The notes below the pieces were generated by a model. The model made no database searches and was not told the DNA's origin. It saw only the letters and a program-made list of their open reading frames with translations. 61,409 nucleotides of DNA, taken from positions 1-61,409 of the forward strand of contig JADFXB010000011.1 in NCBI GenBank assembly GCA_015233935.1, in the 5' to 3' direction. Both the position numbers and the translations under genes were made by a program. Shown here piece after piece: positions 51,528 through 60,318 of this stretch (position 1 is the stretch's first letter; the number at the start of each line of letters is the position of its first letter). The stretch is from Magnetococcales bacterium (GTDB taxonomy: Bacteria > Pseudomonadota > Magnetococcia > Magnetococcales > JADFXB01).

Positions 51528-52232
51528 TTAAGTATCTTGCAGGCTAAAGCGAATGGGAACTTCCACTTCCGCACGTACTACCGCATCCCCCAAGCGGGCG
51601 GGGACAAAACGCCATTGGCGCACGGTTTGACTGGCGGATTCATCCAGCATGGCATAGCCCGATCCCCGTTTCACCTCAACCGCCAGGGTTTCCCCCGCTT
51701 CACTCACCACCACCCGCAACACCACCACCCCTTGCCAGCCCTGGCGACGGGCCATCATGGGATAAAGGGGCTTGGGATTGTTGAGATAGGCCGCCTGGGT
51801 ATGGGGCAGTTGCAAAGGAGGAGGGGGCGATGGTCGTGCCTGCTGGGATGTTTCTTGAACCTGTTCTTCCACAGGAGCGGAAGCGGGAGAGGGGGTGCTC
51901 TTGTTGACCACACGGGGTTTGGCCTTGGCCTTCACCTTAGCCTGGGGAGGGGTGGGGGGTGTTTTGAGGGTTGGCGTGGTGCTGCTCTCCTCCACCACCG
52001 GTTGAGATGGCGGAGGGGGTTCCGGCGAAGGAATTTCCACTGGTATGGCTTGGGCCGGAGTGTGGGTTAACTCCATGGCCACCATTTTTAAATAGGGAAT
52101 GGGTAGAGTAGGTTGCCTTCCTCCCAGATGCGCAACCCAAACTACCCCAGCTCCGTGCAGCACACACGCCATCAGCAAAGCCAACCCCCAGGGCTTTGCA
52201 TTCGGTGCTTCTATGACCACCCCTGCGTTCAT
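51528..52232 (-). CDS. tonB: TonB energy transducer
   Basis: A 234-residue protein. One N-terminal helix (GLALLMACVLHGAGVVWVAHL), a long Pro/Lys-rich periplasmic spacer (PSPEPPPPSQP, KVKAKAKPRV), and a C-terminal TonB domain (NPKPLYPMMARRQGWQGVVVLRV, then GSGYAMLDESA). ATG 52232 is preferred to ATG 52250, since GGGTGG precedes it. It likely serves the receptor at 39566-41689, though other receptors may lie outside the window. Confidence 0.92.
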   Translation of the reverse strand: MNAGVVIEAPNAKPWGLALLMACVLHGAGVVWVAHLGGRQPTLPIPYLKMVAMELTHTPAQAIPVEIPSPEPPPPSQPVVEESSTTPTLKTPPTPPQAKVKAKAKPRVVNKSTPSPASAPVEEQVQETSQQARPSPPPPLQLPHTQAAYLNNPKPLYPMMARRQGWQGVVVLRVVVSEAGETLAVEVKRGSGYAMLDESASQTVRQWRFVPARLGDAVVRAEVEVPIRFSLQDT

Positions 52233-52400
52233 AATATCATTGCCACCCATGACGATGCTATTGGTAAAATGATCCTTCTATTGGACATCCTGGGTACCTA
52301 GAATCAAGGGATGTGCCAGTTTATCTTTTCAACGTATTTCAATCACCTGCTCCAATCGTTCTTAAAGACACTCTCTGAAATCGGGTGAAATAGCGGGTTT

Positions 52401-52420
52401 ACTGTGTGTTTTCACACAGT
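52401..52420. promoter_or_regulatory. Perfect 8-4-8 inverted repeat in the divergent gap
   Basis: ACTGTGTG (52401-52408), TTTT, CACACAGT (52413-52420). It lies between divergent tonB and the carrier-protein operon, 94 bases before the ligase ATG. No T run follows on either strand, so an operator or RNA hairpin is more likely than a terminator. Confidence 0.45.
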
Positions 52421-52514
52421 CAAAAATACCGCCCGATTATGGATTGTCCCTTCAGGAGGTGGGTGGTAAACTTTTTACTGGTCAAAGAATGATTCAACCC
52501 TGAAGAGGAATTGC

Positions 52515-54068
52515 ATGCCCCCCTCCCTGTTGCCCCATCTGCTGGAAGAGCGTCTGGCCCTGCACGGTCATCGCCTGGCCATCCACGACGGCAACCAGGG
52601 GTTGAACTGGCAGCAGGTGGACCATCGCTGTCGCTGCATGGCCGCCGGTTTGCGGGAATTGGGGGTGAAGGCAGGGGACCGGGTGGCCATCTGGCTGGAC
52701 AAAGGGGTGGAGCAAAGCCTGGCCTTTCTGGCCGTCCACCTGGCAGGTGGCATCAGCGTGGTGGTCAACGAAATACTCCATTTTTCCCAGGTCAGCCACA
52801 TTCTCACCGATTGCGGGATCACCACCCTGATTTTGGATGGCAAACGTCTGCACCAGCACGGAGCTTCCCTCACCCCATTGGGAGTTCAGGCGGCCCTGGT
52901 GCTGGGGGAAACGGCGCAATTCTTATCGGGATTGCCACGGTTGTTGCAGGAATCCTCCCTCTCACCCTGGCTCGGAACCATCACCGGCATCGGGGAAGAT
53001 CCCTCCCACATTATCTATACCTCTGGCTCCACCGGACTGCCCAAAGGCATTGTGGTCTCCCATCGCAACGCCCTGGACGGGGCACGCATCGTCTCCTCCT
53101 ACACTGGTCTCGGCAGTGACGAGGTGATTTTGGGGGTGCTTCCCTTGAGTTTTGATTATGGACTCAACCAGTGGCTCAATGCCCTGTACACCGGCTCCAC
53201 CTACCGGATCCACCGGTTTTTGTTTCCCAACGACCTGCTATCCCTCATGGAAAAGGAAAAAGTGACGGTGTTGGCAGGCATGCCCACCCTGTGGAGTCGC
53301 CTGTTGGACCCCTCCCTCACCGATTGGAGCCGCAGTTGGGATCTTTCCTCGGTAAGGGTGGTGACCAATTCGGGAGGGCGGGTGCCGGTGGCTGCGGTCT
53401 CCCGTCTGGTGGAACGCTTCAGCAAGGCGCGGGTGTATCTCATGTATGGGCTTACCGAAGCCTTTCGTTCCACCTATCTGCCCCCGGAAGAGATCCAGCA
53501 ACGGCCCAACTCCATGGGCAAGGCCATACCAGAGGTGGATATCCAGGTGGTGCGGGAGGATGGCTCCCCCTGTGACGTGGGGGAGGTGGGGGAGTTGATC
53601 CATCGGGGTGCCCTCATCACCATGGGCTATTGGAACAATCCGGAAAAAACCGCCCAAGTCTTTCGCGCCAATCCCGCCTTGGGTGTGACCAATTCCCACT
53701 TGCAACGGGTGGTCTATTCCGGTGACCTGGTGTGGCGGGATGCGGAAGGGTTTCTCTATTATCAGGGTCGCCGGGATCAATTAATCAAAACCAAAGGTTA
53801 TCGGGTGAGTCCCGAAGAGGTGGAAGCCCTGTTGACCAGTCTGCCAGGTATCCTGGCGGCGGCGGTGATCCCTTGCCAGCTTCCCCAGGAAGAGATTGGG
53901 GTGCGGGCTTTCGTCCGCTTGTCGGAGGGGGAGGATGGCTCCTGGATCCGCCGTGCCTGTCAGCAACGGGCACCCTTCTACCTGGTTCCCGATTCAGTGG
54001 TGGTGGTGGAATCTTTCCCTTTGACCGCCAACGGCAAGATCGACCGTGCCCAATTGGCCAGCGAATAG
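52515..54068 (+). CDS. AMP-forming acyl/aminoacyl ligase (exosortase-A-associated type)
   Basis: A 517-residue adenylating enzyme. Core motifs are intact: HIIYTSGSTGLPKGIVVSH (A3), MYGLTEAFRSTYLP (A5), YSGDLVWRD (A7), GRRDQLIKTKGYRVSPEEVE (A8) and NGKIDRAQL with the catalytic Lys (A10). The best-matching family type I know is the acyl-CoA ligase of exosortase A systems, usually paired with a PLP decarboxylase and a carrier protein, as here. AGGA lies upstream of the ATG. It probably loads an amino acid or acyl group onto the ACP at 56948. The substrate cannot be read from sequence. Confidence 0.88.
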   Translation: MPPSLLPHLLEERLALHGHRLAIHDGNQGLNWQQVDHRCRCMAAGLRELGVKAGDRVAIWLDKGVEQSLAFLAVHLAGGISVVVNEILHFSQVSHILTDCGITTLILDGKRLHQHGASLTPLGVQAALVLGETAQFLSGLPRLLQESSLSPWLGTITGIGEDPSHIIYTSGSTGLPKGIVVSHRNALDGARIVSSYTGLGSDEVILGVLPLSFDYGLNQWLNALYTGSTYRIHRFLFPNDLLSLMEKEKVTVLAGMPTLWSRLLDPSLTDWSRSWDLSSVRVVTNSGGRVPVAAVSRLVERFSKARVYLMYGLTEAFRSTYLPPEEIQQRPNSMGKAIPEVDIQVVREDGSPCDVGEVGELIHRGALITMGYWNNPEKTAQVFRANPALGVTNSHLQRVVYSGDLVWRDAEGFLYYQGRRDQLIKTKGYRVSPEEVEALLTSLPGILAAAVIPCQLPQEEIGVRAFVRLSEGEDGSWIRRACQQRAPFYLVPDSVVVVESFPLTANGKIDRAQLASE

Positions 54069-54080
54069 AGGAAGGGCAAA

Positions 54081-55340
54081 ATGGGGGAGATCACCCACCA
54101 ACAGCGGGAATTAGCCAGACAGGTGCCCACCCCCTGTTTTTTATATCACCTGGATGTTTTGGTCCAACAGGTGAATGGATTGCGTCACCATCTGGCAGAA
54201 GGGATGCACCTTTATTATGCCGTCAAGGCCAATCCCAACCTGGGCCTGTTAAAACGGCTGCTTCCCCTGGTGGATGGGGTGGATATCGCCTCCAGCGGAG
54301 AGATGGAACAGGCGCGGCGGGCCGGGTTTGCCCCCGCTGCCATGAGCTTTGCCGGTCCCGGTAAATCTTTGCATGAATTGCAACAGGCTTTGGATCATCA
54401 ACTGGGGGTTCTCTCCCTGGACTCCCTGGCGGAAGCCCACCAGGTGGCGGAACTGGCACGGGCACGGGGCAGCAAGGCAAGGGTGGTAATCCGGGTCAAT
54501 CCGGCGCGAGAGTTTGCAGGTTATGCCATTCGCATGGCTGGGCGACCCTCTCCCTTCGGGGTGGATGAGGAAGGATTGCCCTCGGTGGTGCAGGAGGTGT
54601 TGCAACTGGGAGAGTGGCTGGACCTGTTGGGATTTCATGTCTATCCCGGTACCCAATGCCTCAAAGGGGAGGCGGTGGAGGAGCATTTCGCTGCCACCCT
54701 GGCCATGGTGGAAACCCTTATCCAGGCCATCCCCTTCCCCTTGCGGCTCATCAATTTTGGTGGTGGTTTGGGCATTCCCTACCACAGTGGGCAACAACCC
54801 CTGGACGGGGAACAACTGGCAACCTCCCTTTCCCGTCTGTGGCAGCCCTTCCGGCAAAAATATGCGGGCTGCCAGGCCATTCTGGAGCCGGGACGCTATC
54901 TGGTGGCCCCCATGGGTTGGTATGTGGTGACGGTGACCGCCATCAAATATTCCAAGGGGGAGACCTTTTGTATCACCGATGGAGGCATCCACCATTTTAT
55001 GGCGGCCAGCGGTGGTTTTGGTCAGCTCATCCGCAAAAATTATCCCATGATCAACCTGGATGCAGAAAATTCTCGCCCCCTGGTCAAGGTCAACGTGGTG
55101 GGGCCTTTGTGTACCACCCTGGATGTGCTGGCCCAGCAGGTGGAACTGCCCCAGCCACAGGTGGGAGACCGCTTGGCCATTCTGCAGGCAGGGGCCTATG
55201 GATTCACCGCCAGCCCCAGCCTTTTTCTCTCCCACCCCACCCCCTGGGAATACCTGGCGGATGAAAATAATCGACTGCTACCCTTGCGTCGCCCGGTCCA
55301 CCCCCTGCAATGGGGTGAGGTGACAGAAGATGGGGATTGA
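54081..55340 (+). CDS. PLP-dependent decarboxylase, ornithine/DAP-decarboxylase fold (BtrK-like)
   Basis: A 419-residue fold-type III enzyme. The PLP lysine lies in YYAVKANPN near residue 54; HVYPGTQ, INFGGGLGIPY, EPGRYLVAP and the active-site Cys of GPLCTTLDVL are present. Relatives include diaminopimelate decarboxylase and BtrK, which decarboxylates glutamyl bound to a carrier protein. Position between an AMP ligase and an ACP favours a carrier-bound or ligase-derived substrate over lysine synthesis. GAGGAAGGG precedes the ATG; 12 bases separate it from the ligase. Confidence 0.92.
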   Translation: MGEITHQQRELARQVPTPCFLYHLDVLVQQVNGLRHHLAEGMHLYYAVKANPNLGLLKRLLPLVDGVDIASSGEMEQARRAGFAPAAMSFAGPGKSLHELQQALDHQLGVLSLDSLAEAHQVAELARARGSKARVVIRVNPAREFAGYAIRMAGRPSPFGVDEEGLPSVVQEVLQLGEWLDLLGFHVYPGTQCLKGEAVEEHFAATLAMVETLIQAIPFPLRLINFGGGLGIPYHSGQQPLDGEQLATSLSRLWQPFRQKYAGCQAILEPGRYLVAPMGWYVVTVTAIKYSKGETFCITDGGIHHFMAASGGFGQLIRKNYPMINLDAENSRPLVKVNVVGPLCTTLDVLAQQVELPQPQVGDRLAILQAGAYGFTASPSLFLSHPTPWEYLADENNRLLPLRRPVHPLQWGEVTEDGD

Positions 55341-55348
55341 GTGACACC

Positions 55349-56932
55349 ATGCGCCTTACCTGCCTGGCCATCCATTCCGCTGATAACTATCCTGGCATGC
55401 CCCAGTGGAGGTTTTCTCTCGCTTTCGCCTATCTGCAAGCAGCCCTTACCCCCTCTCCCTGTTATGAAAGACTCTCCTTCACCCACCTGAATTTTTATGA
55501 ATACCATACCGATGCCACCATCCAGGCGGCCTTGCGGGAGAGTCAGCCCGATCTGTTGGCCATCTCCTGCTATGTGTGGAATTTTAATCAGGTGCAACGA
55601 CTACTCCACGGGTTGCAGCAGGAATGGCCCCAACTTTTGGTGGTGTTGGGAGGACCGGAAATTTCCGCCGACTCCCAATGGGTGATGGAACGCTATCCGG
55701 CAGTGAAATTCATGGTGGTGGGGGAGGGGGAGATAACCTTTCGTACTTTGCTGGAAACCCTGCTCACTCCGGAAGAGGGTGGGTATGGGACCATCAAAGG
55801 GCTTTTTTGGCGATCAAGGGAGGGGGAGATTCATTATAACGGTCCTGCCCCCATGATCGACCCGCTGGACGCCCTTCCTTCCCCCTACCTGCTGGGTCTC
55901 ATCCCTCCTGCGGCCATCCAGCAGGGATTGGCTCCCCTGGAGACTCAGAGGGGATGCATTCTGGACTGTGCCTTCTGCAACTATCAGAAGGGATTTAAAA
56001 ATGTGCGTTATTTTGCCCTGCCACGGGTGATGGCGGAGTTGGCGTGGATACTTCAGCAGCACCCACGGCAGCTCTACCTCATGGACCCCGCCTTCAACTC
56101 CAATCGCCGACGGGCCGCCCAAATATTGCAAGTCATCGCCCACCATCGCCAACAGGGCATGCGGGTGCAGGTCAATGCAGAGATGATCCCGGATATCCTC
56201 ACCCCCGAATTGATGCGCCTGTGCGGGGAGGCGGGTATGGGGATACTGGAAATGGGGGTGCAATCCCTCACCCCCACCGCTGTAGCCACCATGCGACGCT
56301 ATCGCAACGAGGAAAAACTGTTTCGCGCCTTTGACCTGGCCAAAGAAAACCGCATCATCGCCGTGCCCCAGATTATTTTTGGTCTGCCGGGAGACTCTCT
56401 GGCCGGATTTCTCGCCACCTTCGACCGGGTCTATGCCTTGGCTACCCCGGAGTTGGATATCCTCCACCTGTTGGTGTTACCCGGCACCCACTATCGCCAG
56501 CAGGCAGAACACTATGGTCTGGTGTATGAAGATCATCCTCCCTACGCCCTGTTGGCAAGCCACGATTTTTCCAGGGAAGAGATCACCCTCTTGCGTCGGT
56601 TTGCCAAGGTGGTGTTGGTGTTGTTGCCCATGAAAGAGGCCATGTTGCACCTGTGTCAGGAGCTGGTTCTTCCTCCCCATCAACCCTTTTTAAAGTTTCT
56701 GGAGGGTTGGCGAGAGGAAAAACCGGGTTTTCACTGGCCGGTGCACCAGGAGGAGGATCGTCGTCAGGCTGTGGCCATGGTGGGTGTCTTTCTTGACTTT
56801 CTTCAGAAAAATCTATTATCTTTGCTGCCTGAACCAAGGCAAAGTGCGCTGCACGAGCAGTTTCGTCGCGCTGCCAAACGTTGTGCCATCCTGTTGTCGG
56901 CCCACCTTCTGACCCGACGCAACCCCCTGTGA
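55349..56932 (+). CDS. B12-binding-type radical SAM protein (DUF4080-like)
   Basis: A 527-residue enzyme. The N-terminal Rossmann domain has LLAISCYVWNF and VVLGGPEISADS, then VVGEGE. The radical SAM cluster motif is QRGCILDCAFCNYQKG (CxxxCxxC) near residue 208. Later IIFGLPGDSLAGF is typical of this class. The C-terminal 150 residues resemble DUF4080. ATG 55349 was taken as start; TTG 55337 in frame overlaps the decarboxylase stop. Chemistry cannot be predicted; carbon methylation or backbone rearrangement of the carrier-bound unit is possible. Confidence 0.88.
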   Translation: MRLTCLAIHSADNYPGMPQWRFSLAFAYLQAALTPSPCYERLSFTHLNFYEYHTDATIQAALRESQPDLLAISCYVWNFNQVQRLLHGLQQEWPQLLVVLGGPEISADSQWVMERYPAVKFMVVGEGEITFRTLLETLLTPEEGGYGTIKGLFWRSREGEIHYNGPAPMIDPLDALPSPYLLGLIPPAAIQQGLAPLETQRGCILDCAFCNYQKGFKNVRYFALPRVMAELAWILQQHPRQLYLMDPAFNSNRRRAAQILQVIAHHRQQGMRVQVNAEMIPDILTPELMRLCGEAGMGILEMGVQSLTPTAVATMRRYRNEEKLFRAFDLAKENRIIAVPQIIFGLPGDSLAGFLATFDRVYALATPELDILHLLVLPGTHYRQQAEHYGLVYEDHPPYALLASHDFSREEITLLRRFAKVVLVLLPMKEAMLHLCQELVLPPHQPFLKFLEGWREEKPGFHWPVHQEEDRRQAVAMVGVFLDFLQKNLLSLLPEPRQSALHEQFRRAAKRCAILLSAHLLTRRNPL

Positions 56933-56947
56933 TGCTGGCCTCCTTTT

Positions 56948-57190
56948 ATGAATCTTGTTCCCCGTGCCCAACGCCTGCTTGATTATCTCCGCTCCGCCCA
57001 TGTCACTGTGGAGCGGGAGGAGGATGATTTATTCGAGGTGGGACAGTTGGATTCTGGCGGGGTGGTGGAATTGGTGCTCTTTCTGGAAGAGAGTTTTGGG
57101 GTGGAAATCGACCCGGCCATGATCACCCGTGAACATTTTTCTTCTGTCAAAACCGTGGTGGCCTTGCTGGATCGCCTGGCCCCCCCATGA
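56948..57190 (+). CDS. Acyl carrier protein
   Basis: An 80-residue four-helix carrier. The phosphopantetheine serine lies in QLDSGGVVELVLFLEE near residue 36 (DSGG in place of the common DSLG). The acidic third-helix region FGVEIDPAMITREHFSSV is typical. Ends four bases into the next gene (ATGA overlap). It is the carrier on which the ligase, decarboxylase and radical SAM products would be built. A phosphopantetheinyl transferase is not in the window. Confidence 0.9.
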   Translation: MNLVPRAQRLLDYLRSAHVTVEREEDDLFEVGQLDSGGVVELVLFLEESFGVEIDPAMITREHFSSVKTVVALLDRLAPP

Positions 57191-58062
57191 GTGATCATGG
57201 TTTGGATTTGTCTCCCTCTTTGACCTCCAGATGGCGATTGACCCGGATTCGTTTGCAAAGGCGTTGGGAAAAACTTTGCCAACCCCTGCGGCCCGCCACC
57301 CTGTCTCTTGAGGCGTTGACCCACTTTTTGCAAGAGGTGGGGTTTCAGCCAGGGGCAACCCTGCTGGTGCACAGTGCCATGGATGCCATCGGACAGGTGG
57401 TGCCGGAGTTGTCCCCTTTTCAGTTGATCCAAATTATGAAAAACCTGGTGGGGGAGGAGGGAACCCTGCTGATGCCCAGCTTTCCCTTTCGGGGCAGGGA
57501 GGCAGCCTATGTGGCCGAAAATAAGGTGTTCCAACCCTTTCGTACCCCCTCCCGCATGGGACTGTTGAGTGAAGTCTTTCGCCGTATGCCGGAAGTAAAG
57601 CGCAGTTGGCATCCCACTCATGCGGTGTGTGGCCTTGGCCCCCAGGCGGATTTTCTTCTCAAAGATCACCATTTGGGGGAGACCTATGGCAAGAGTTCTC
57701 CTTTTGCCCGCCTGGCAGAGGTGGGAGGCAGGGTGATCTCGCTGGGAGTGGGGATTGAAAGTTTTACCCTCTTCATGGTGGCCGAATATGGGGATCCCCG
57801 TTGGCGAGAACAGGTCTTTGCCAAGGAACCTGTCCATTTGCAGGTGGTTGGCCAGGATGGCAAAGAGTTCACCTACCGCTTTTTACCCAGCAAACTTCCC
57901 CATGAGCGTTTTTATCCCCTGGAAATGCAATTGCTGGCCCACGGTATCCTGCATCGCTGGTTTCGTCATGGACTGGTTGCCTACGGGGCAGAGGCAAAGC
58001 AATTGGTGGATGGCTATGCCGCATTGATGGAGCGGGGTTTAACCTTGTTTCCAACCCATTGA
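57187..58062 (+). CDS. AAC(3)-family N-acyltransferase
   Basis: A 291-residue enzyme of the antibiotic N3-acetyltransferase fold. Motifs: TLLVHSAMDAIG, TLLMPSFPF, the catalytic-His region WHPTHAVCGLG near 138-148, then YGKSSPFARLAEVGGRVISLGVG. Family members acylate amines using acyl-CoA; some act in natural-product pathways (for example FrbF). As last gene of the carrier-protein operon, transfer of an acyl group to or from the ACP product is more likely than drug resistance. This is inference; no aminoglycoside evidence exists. Confidence 0.88.
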   Translation: MSDHGLDLSPSLTSRWRLTRIRLQRRWEKLCQPLRPATLSLEALTHFLQEVGFQPGATLLVHSAMDAIGQVVPELSPFQLIQIMKNLVGEEGTLLMPSFPFRGREAAYVAENKVFQPFRTPSRMGLLSEVFRRMPEVKRSWHPTHAVCGLGPQADFLLKDHHLGETYGKSSPFARLAEVGGRVISLGVGIESFTLFMVAEYGDPRWREQVFAKEPVHLQVVGQDGKEFTYRFLPSKLPHERFYPLEMQLLAHGILHRWFRHGLVAYGAEAKQLVDGYAALMERGLTLFPTH

Positions 58063-58139
58063 ACGTGCCTTTTCCTTGCATTTTTTTTCGGACTAAGTAC
58101 ATTTCCAGTTGGTAACCAGTCCCCCTATGAAAGAATGCC

Positions 58140-58898
58140 GTGGATAATCTACCTTTTTTGATCCCTTTGTTGATTGCCTTCTCCAGTGGCTTGCATTGCC
58201 TGGGCATGTGTGGCGGCATCATTGGGGCCATGGCGGTCAATCTTCCTGCCCATGTACGGCAGCAGAGGGGTGGGGTCTGGCCCTATTTAATCGCTGCCAA
58301 TCTGGGCAGACTATCCAGCTACGCCCTGGCCGGTTGGTTGGCCTCCCAGTTTGGTCATACCCTGTTTGCCTCCTTTTCTCCCCAGACCGGCCATTTGGTG
58401 TTACAAGTATTGGCAGGGGTGATCTTGGTTCTTTCCGGCCTGTTCATCAGCGGACGTTTCCCTGCCTTACGCTGGATGGAAAAAATGGGTGGTCCCCTGT
58501 GGCATTGGTTGGAGCCGGTGGGGCGGCGGTTGATTGCAGCACAAAACTGGCGACAATCCTTTCTGTTTGGGGCGGTGTGGGGATGGATGCCCTGCTCCAT
58601 GGTCTATGTGGTCTTGATGTGGAGTGCTTCCGCCTGCTCCCCTGCCGATAGTGCCTTGCTCATGATCCTGTTTGGTCTGGGAACTTTGCCCTTTACCTTG
58701 CCTGCCGGTTGGGCCGCCCACAGTGTCAACAGGCTTGCTATTTTTCCCTGGATCAAAGATAGTATAGCCGTGGTCTTGGTGGTGGTCGGGGTGTTCAGCC
58801 TTTATCTGGCGGTAAAACCAGTAGATGAGCATGATCATCACAACCACCATCTTCTCCATCGCTTCCATGCTGTCACCCTTTGTCAGGATCATCGCTAG
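58140..58898 (+). CDS. SafE/TauE-like membrane protein with His-rich tail
   Basis: A 252-residue protein with six predicted helices in two halves. GLHCLGMCGGIIGAM in helix 1 and GWMPCSMVYVVLMWSASAC in helix 4 are the paired Cys motifs of the SafE-type family, often linked to copper/cytochrome oxidase assembly. The C-terminus is His-rich (DEHDHHNHHLLHRFH), suggesting metal binding. Start GTG 58140 is the first in frame; support for it is weak. Ends two bases before the sigma-54 activator gene, so the two are coupled. Confidence 0.8.
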   Translation: MDNLPFLIPLLIAFSSGLHCLGMCGGIIGAMAVNLPAHVRQQRGGVWPYLIAANLGRLSSYALAGWLASQFGHTLFASFSPQTGHLVLQVLAGVILVLSGLFISGRFPALRWMEKMGGPLWHWLEPVGRRLIAAQNWRQSFLFGAVWGWMPCSMVYVVLMWSASACSPADSALLMILFGLGTLPFTLPAGWAAHSVNRLAIFPWIKDSIAVVLVVVGVFSLYLAVKPVDEHDHHNHHLLHRFHAVTLCQDHR

Positions 58899-58900
58899 CC

Positions 58901-59854
58901 ATGTCTCACTCCCCCGTCTTGCAGGGTCGTTCCCCTGAATTTACCGCCATGGTACGTGCTGCCCGGCTGGTAGCGGCTACCGATGCCACGGTGTTGCTGA
59001 CGGGTGAATCGGGAACTGGCAAGGAGCTGTTGGCCCATGTGATCCATAAGGAAAGCCGCCGCCGTCACGCCCCCTTTGTCACCATCAACTGTGCCGCTCT
59101 GCCGGAAGCCCTGGTGGAAAGTGAACTGTTCGGCCACGCTCGTGGTGCCTTCACCGGAGCGGTGCAGCATCGCAATGGACGGGTGCAGTCTGCCCAGGGA
59201 GGAACCCTCTTTCTGGATGAGATCGGTGAAACCCCCCTGGCCATTCAGGCCAAATTATTGCGTCTTCTGGAGTGTGGCGAGTGCCAATCTTTGGGGGAGG
59301 AGCGTCCCCGTCGGGTGGATGTGCGCATTGTTGCGGCCACCAATCGGGATTTGCATGCTTTGGTGGAGCAGGGTAGTTTTCGCAGTGATCTGTATTTCCG
59401 TCTGAATGTGGCGGCCTTGGAGTTGCCTCCCTTGCGCCAGCGGCAGGGGGATTTGGAATTATTGATGGATTATTTTTTTGCCAACAGCCCCAGCAGTCAG
59501 ACCGGGGGCAAGCCGCGTCTTTCTTCTTCCGCCCGTAAACTTGTGCAGGAGTATCCTTGGCCGGGCAATGTGCGGGAGTTACGCAATTTTTGTGAGCGGC
59601 TGGCCATTTTCCACCCTGGCGAAACCGTTGAACCCCACCATCTGCCACGGGAGTTCACCACCCCGGTGGCGGTGCAATCTCCGTCCATTCCTCTACTCTC
59701 TCCTGCTGGCATCAGCCTGGAGTCCCTGGAGAAGGAACTCATCCTGCAAGCCCTCACCATCACCGGCGGCAACCGCACCCGTGCAGCCCGTCTGTTGGAT
59801 CTAAGCCGGGATGCCCTGCTTTATCGCATGAAAAAGCATGGTTTTCGGGAATAG
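58901..59854 (+). CDS. Sigma-54-dependent AAA+ transcriptional activator without N-terminal sensor
   Basis: A 317-residue enhancer-binding protein. Walker A LLTGESGTGKELLA, the sigma-54-contacting GAFTGA, Walker B GGTLFLDEIGE and the arginine-finger region RSDLYFRLNV are intact. The Fis-type helix-turn-helix is at the end (GNRTRAARLLDLSRDALLYRM). No receiver, GAF or PAS domain precedes the AAA+ domain, so control must come from a partner, abundance, or none. ATG 58901 follows the SafE stop by two bases. rpoN is at 30595. Confidence 0.94.
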   Translation: MSHSPVLQGRSPEFTAMVRAARLVAATDATVLLTGESGTGKELLAHVIHKESRRRHAPFVTINCAALPEALVESELFGHARGAFTGAVQHRNGRVQSAQGGTLFLDEIGETPLAIQAKLLRLLECGECQSLGEERPRRVDVRIVAATNRDLHALVEQGSFRSDLYFRLNVAALELPPLRQRQGDLELLMDYFFANSPSSQTGGKPRLSSSARKLVQEYPWPGNVRELRNFCERLAIFHPGETVEPHHLPREFTTPVAVQSPSIPLLSPAGISLESLEKELILQALTITGGNRTRAARLLDLSRDALLYRMKKHGFRE

Positions 59855-59873
59855 TTGATCGGCGGAACAGTGT

Positions 59874-59904
59874 AAAAACAAAGGACAGGGGTGACCCTGT
59901 CCTT
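59874..59904 (-). terminator. Intrinsic terminator of the 83-aa protein gene
   Basis: Arms 59881-59890 and 59895-59904 form a 10-bp perfect stem with a four-base loop; on the minus strand it runs into TGTTTTTAC. It lies 38 bases after the stop of the minus-strand gene. May also slow readthrough from the activator gene on the plus strand. Confidence 0.75.
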
Positions 59905-59941
59905 AACTGTATAACATTGTTGGTGTGCTGCAAAGAATGGA

Positions 59942-60193
59942 CTAGCCAGCCATGGCTTCCTTTTCTTCGATAGCGCGTGCCTCACGAAACGCTCTGACCA
60001 GCAAATCCTTGGTTGCGGGCAAAGTCCTCCGAAAGGCTTCCATATTATCCTGGCAAGGGGTGCCGTGGTTGGGCATGTCTTTCGTTAGAAAGGAATAGCA
60101 TCCTTCCCGTATATTTTCCATGACGATGGTCTTGACCCTGGCGGCCTCGTCAGCGGGTGCCATCACTTCTAAACTGCTCCCACGATTGTCCAT
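59942..60193 (-). CDS. Small hypothetical protein, 83 aa
   Basis: Not recognised. An 83-residue soluble, charged protein predicted to be mostly helical (RVKTIVMENIREGCYSF, LLVRAFREARAIEEKEAM). Two cysteines at about 32 and 47. An AGGA five to seven bases before the ATG and a terminator after the stop support a real monocistronic gene. Confidence 0.7.
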   Translation of the reverse strand: MDNRGSSLEVMAPADEAARVKTIVMENIREGCYSFLTKDMPNHGTPCQDNMEAFRRTLPATKDLLVRAFREARAIEEKEAMAG

Positions 60194-60318
60194 AGTGTCA
60201 TCCTGTGTTTAGGCTAAAGAAAATACCCACCATCCGGTCATTAACTATACCACTGACCAGATTCAGGTGCAACCAGAAGCTGGCAGGATTTTGGAAAATT
60301 TTAAAAGATTTCTGCCTG

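Noticed and set aside
54249..55235. 328-codon minus-strand frame opposite the PLP decarboxylase
   Set aside because: Antisense shadow with His/Gly/Gln-rich low-complexity composition.
52515..58062. A full exosortase/PEP-CTERM system
   Set aside because: The ligase and decarboxylase resemble members of such systems, but no exosortase or PEP-CTERM protein is present in the window.
57187..58062. Aminoglycoside resistance gene
   Set aside because: AAC(3) fold only; the operon context points to biosynthesis and nothing shows drug acetylation.
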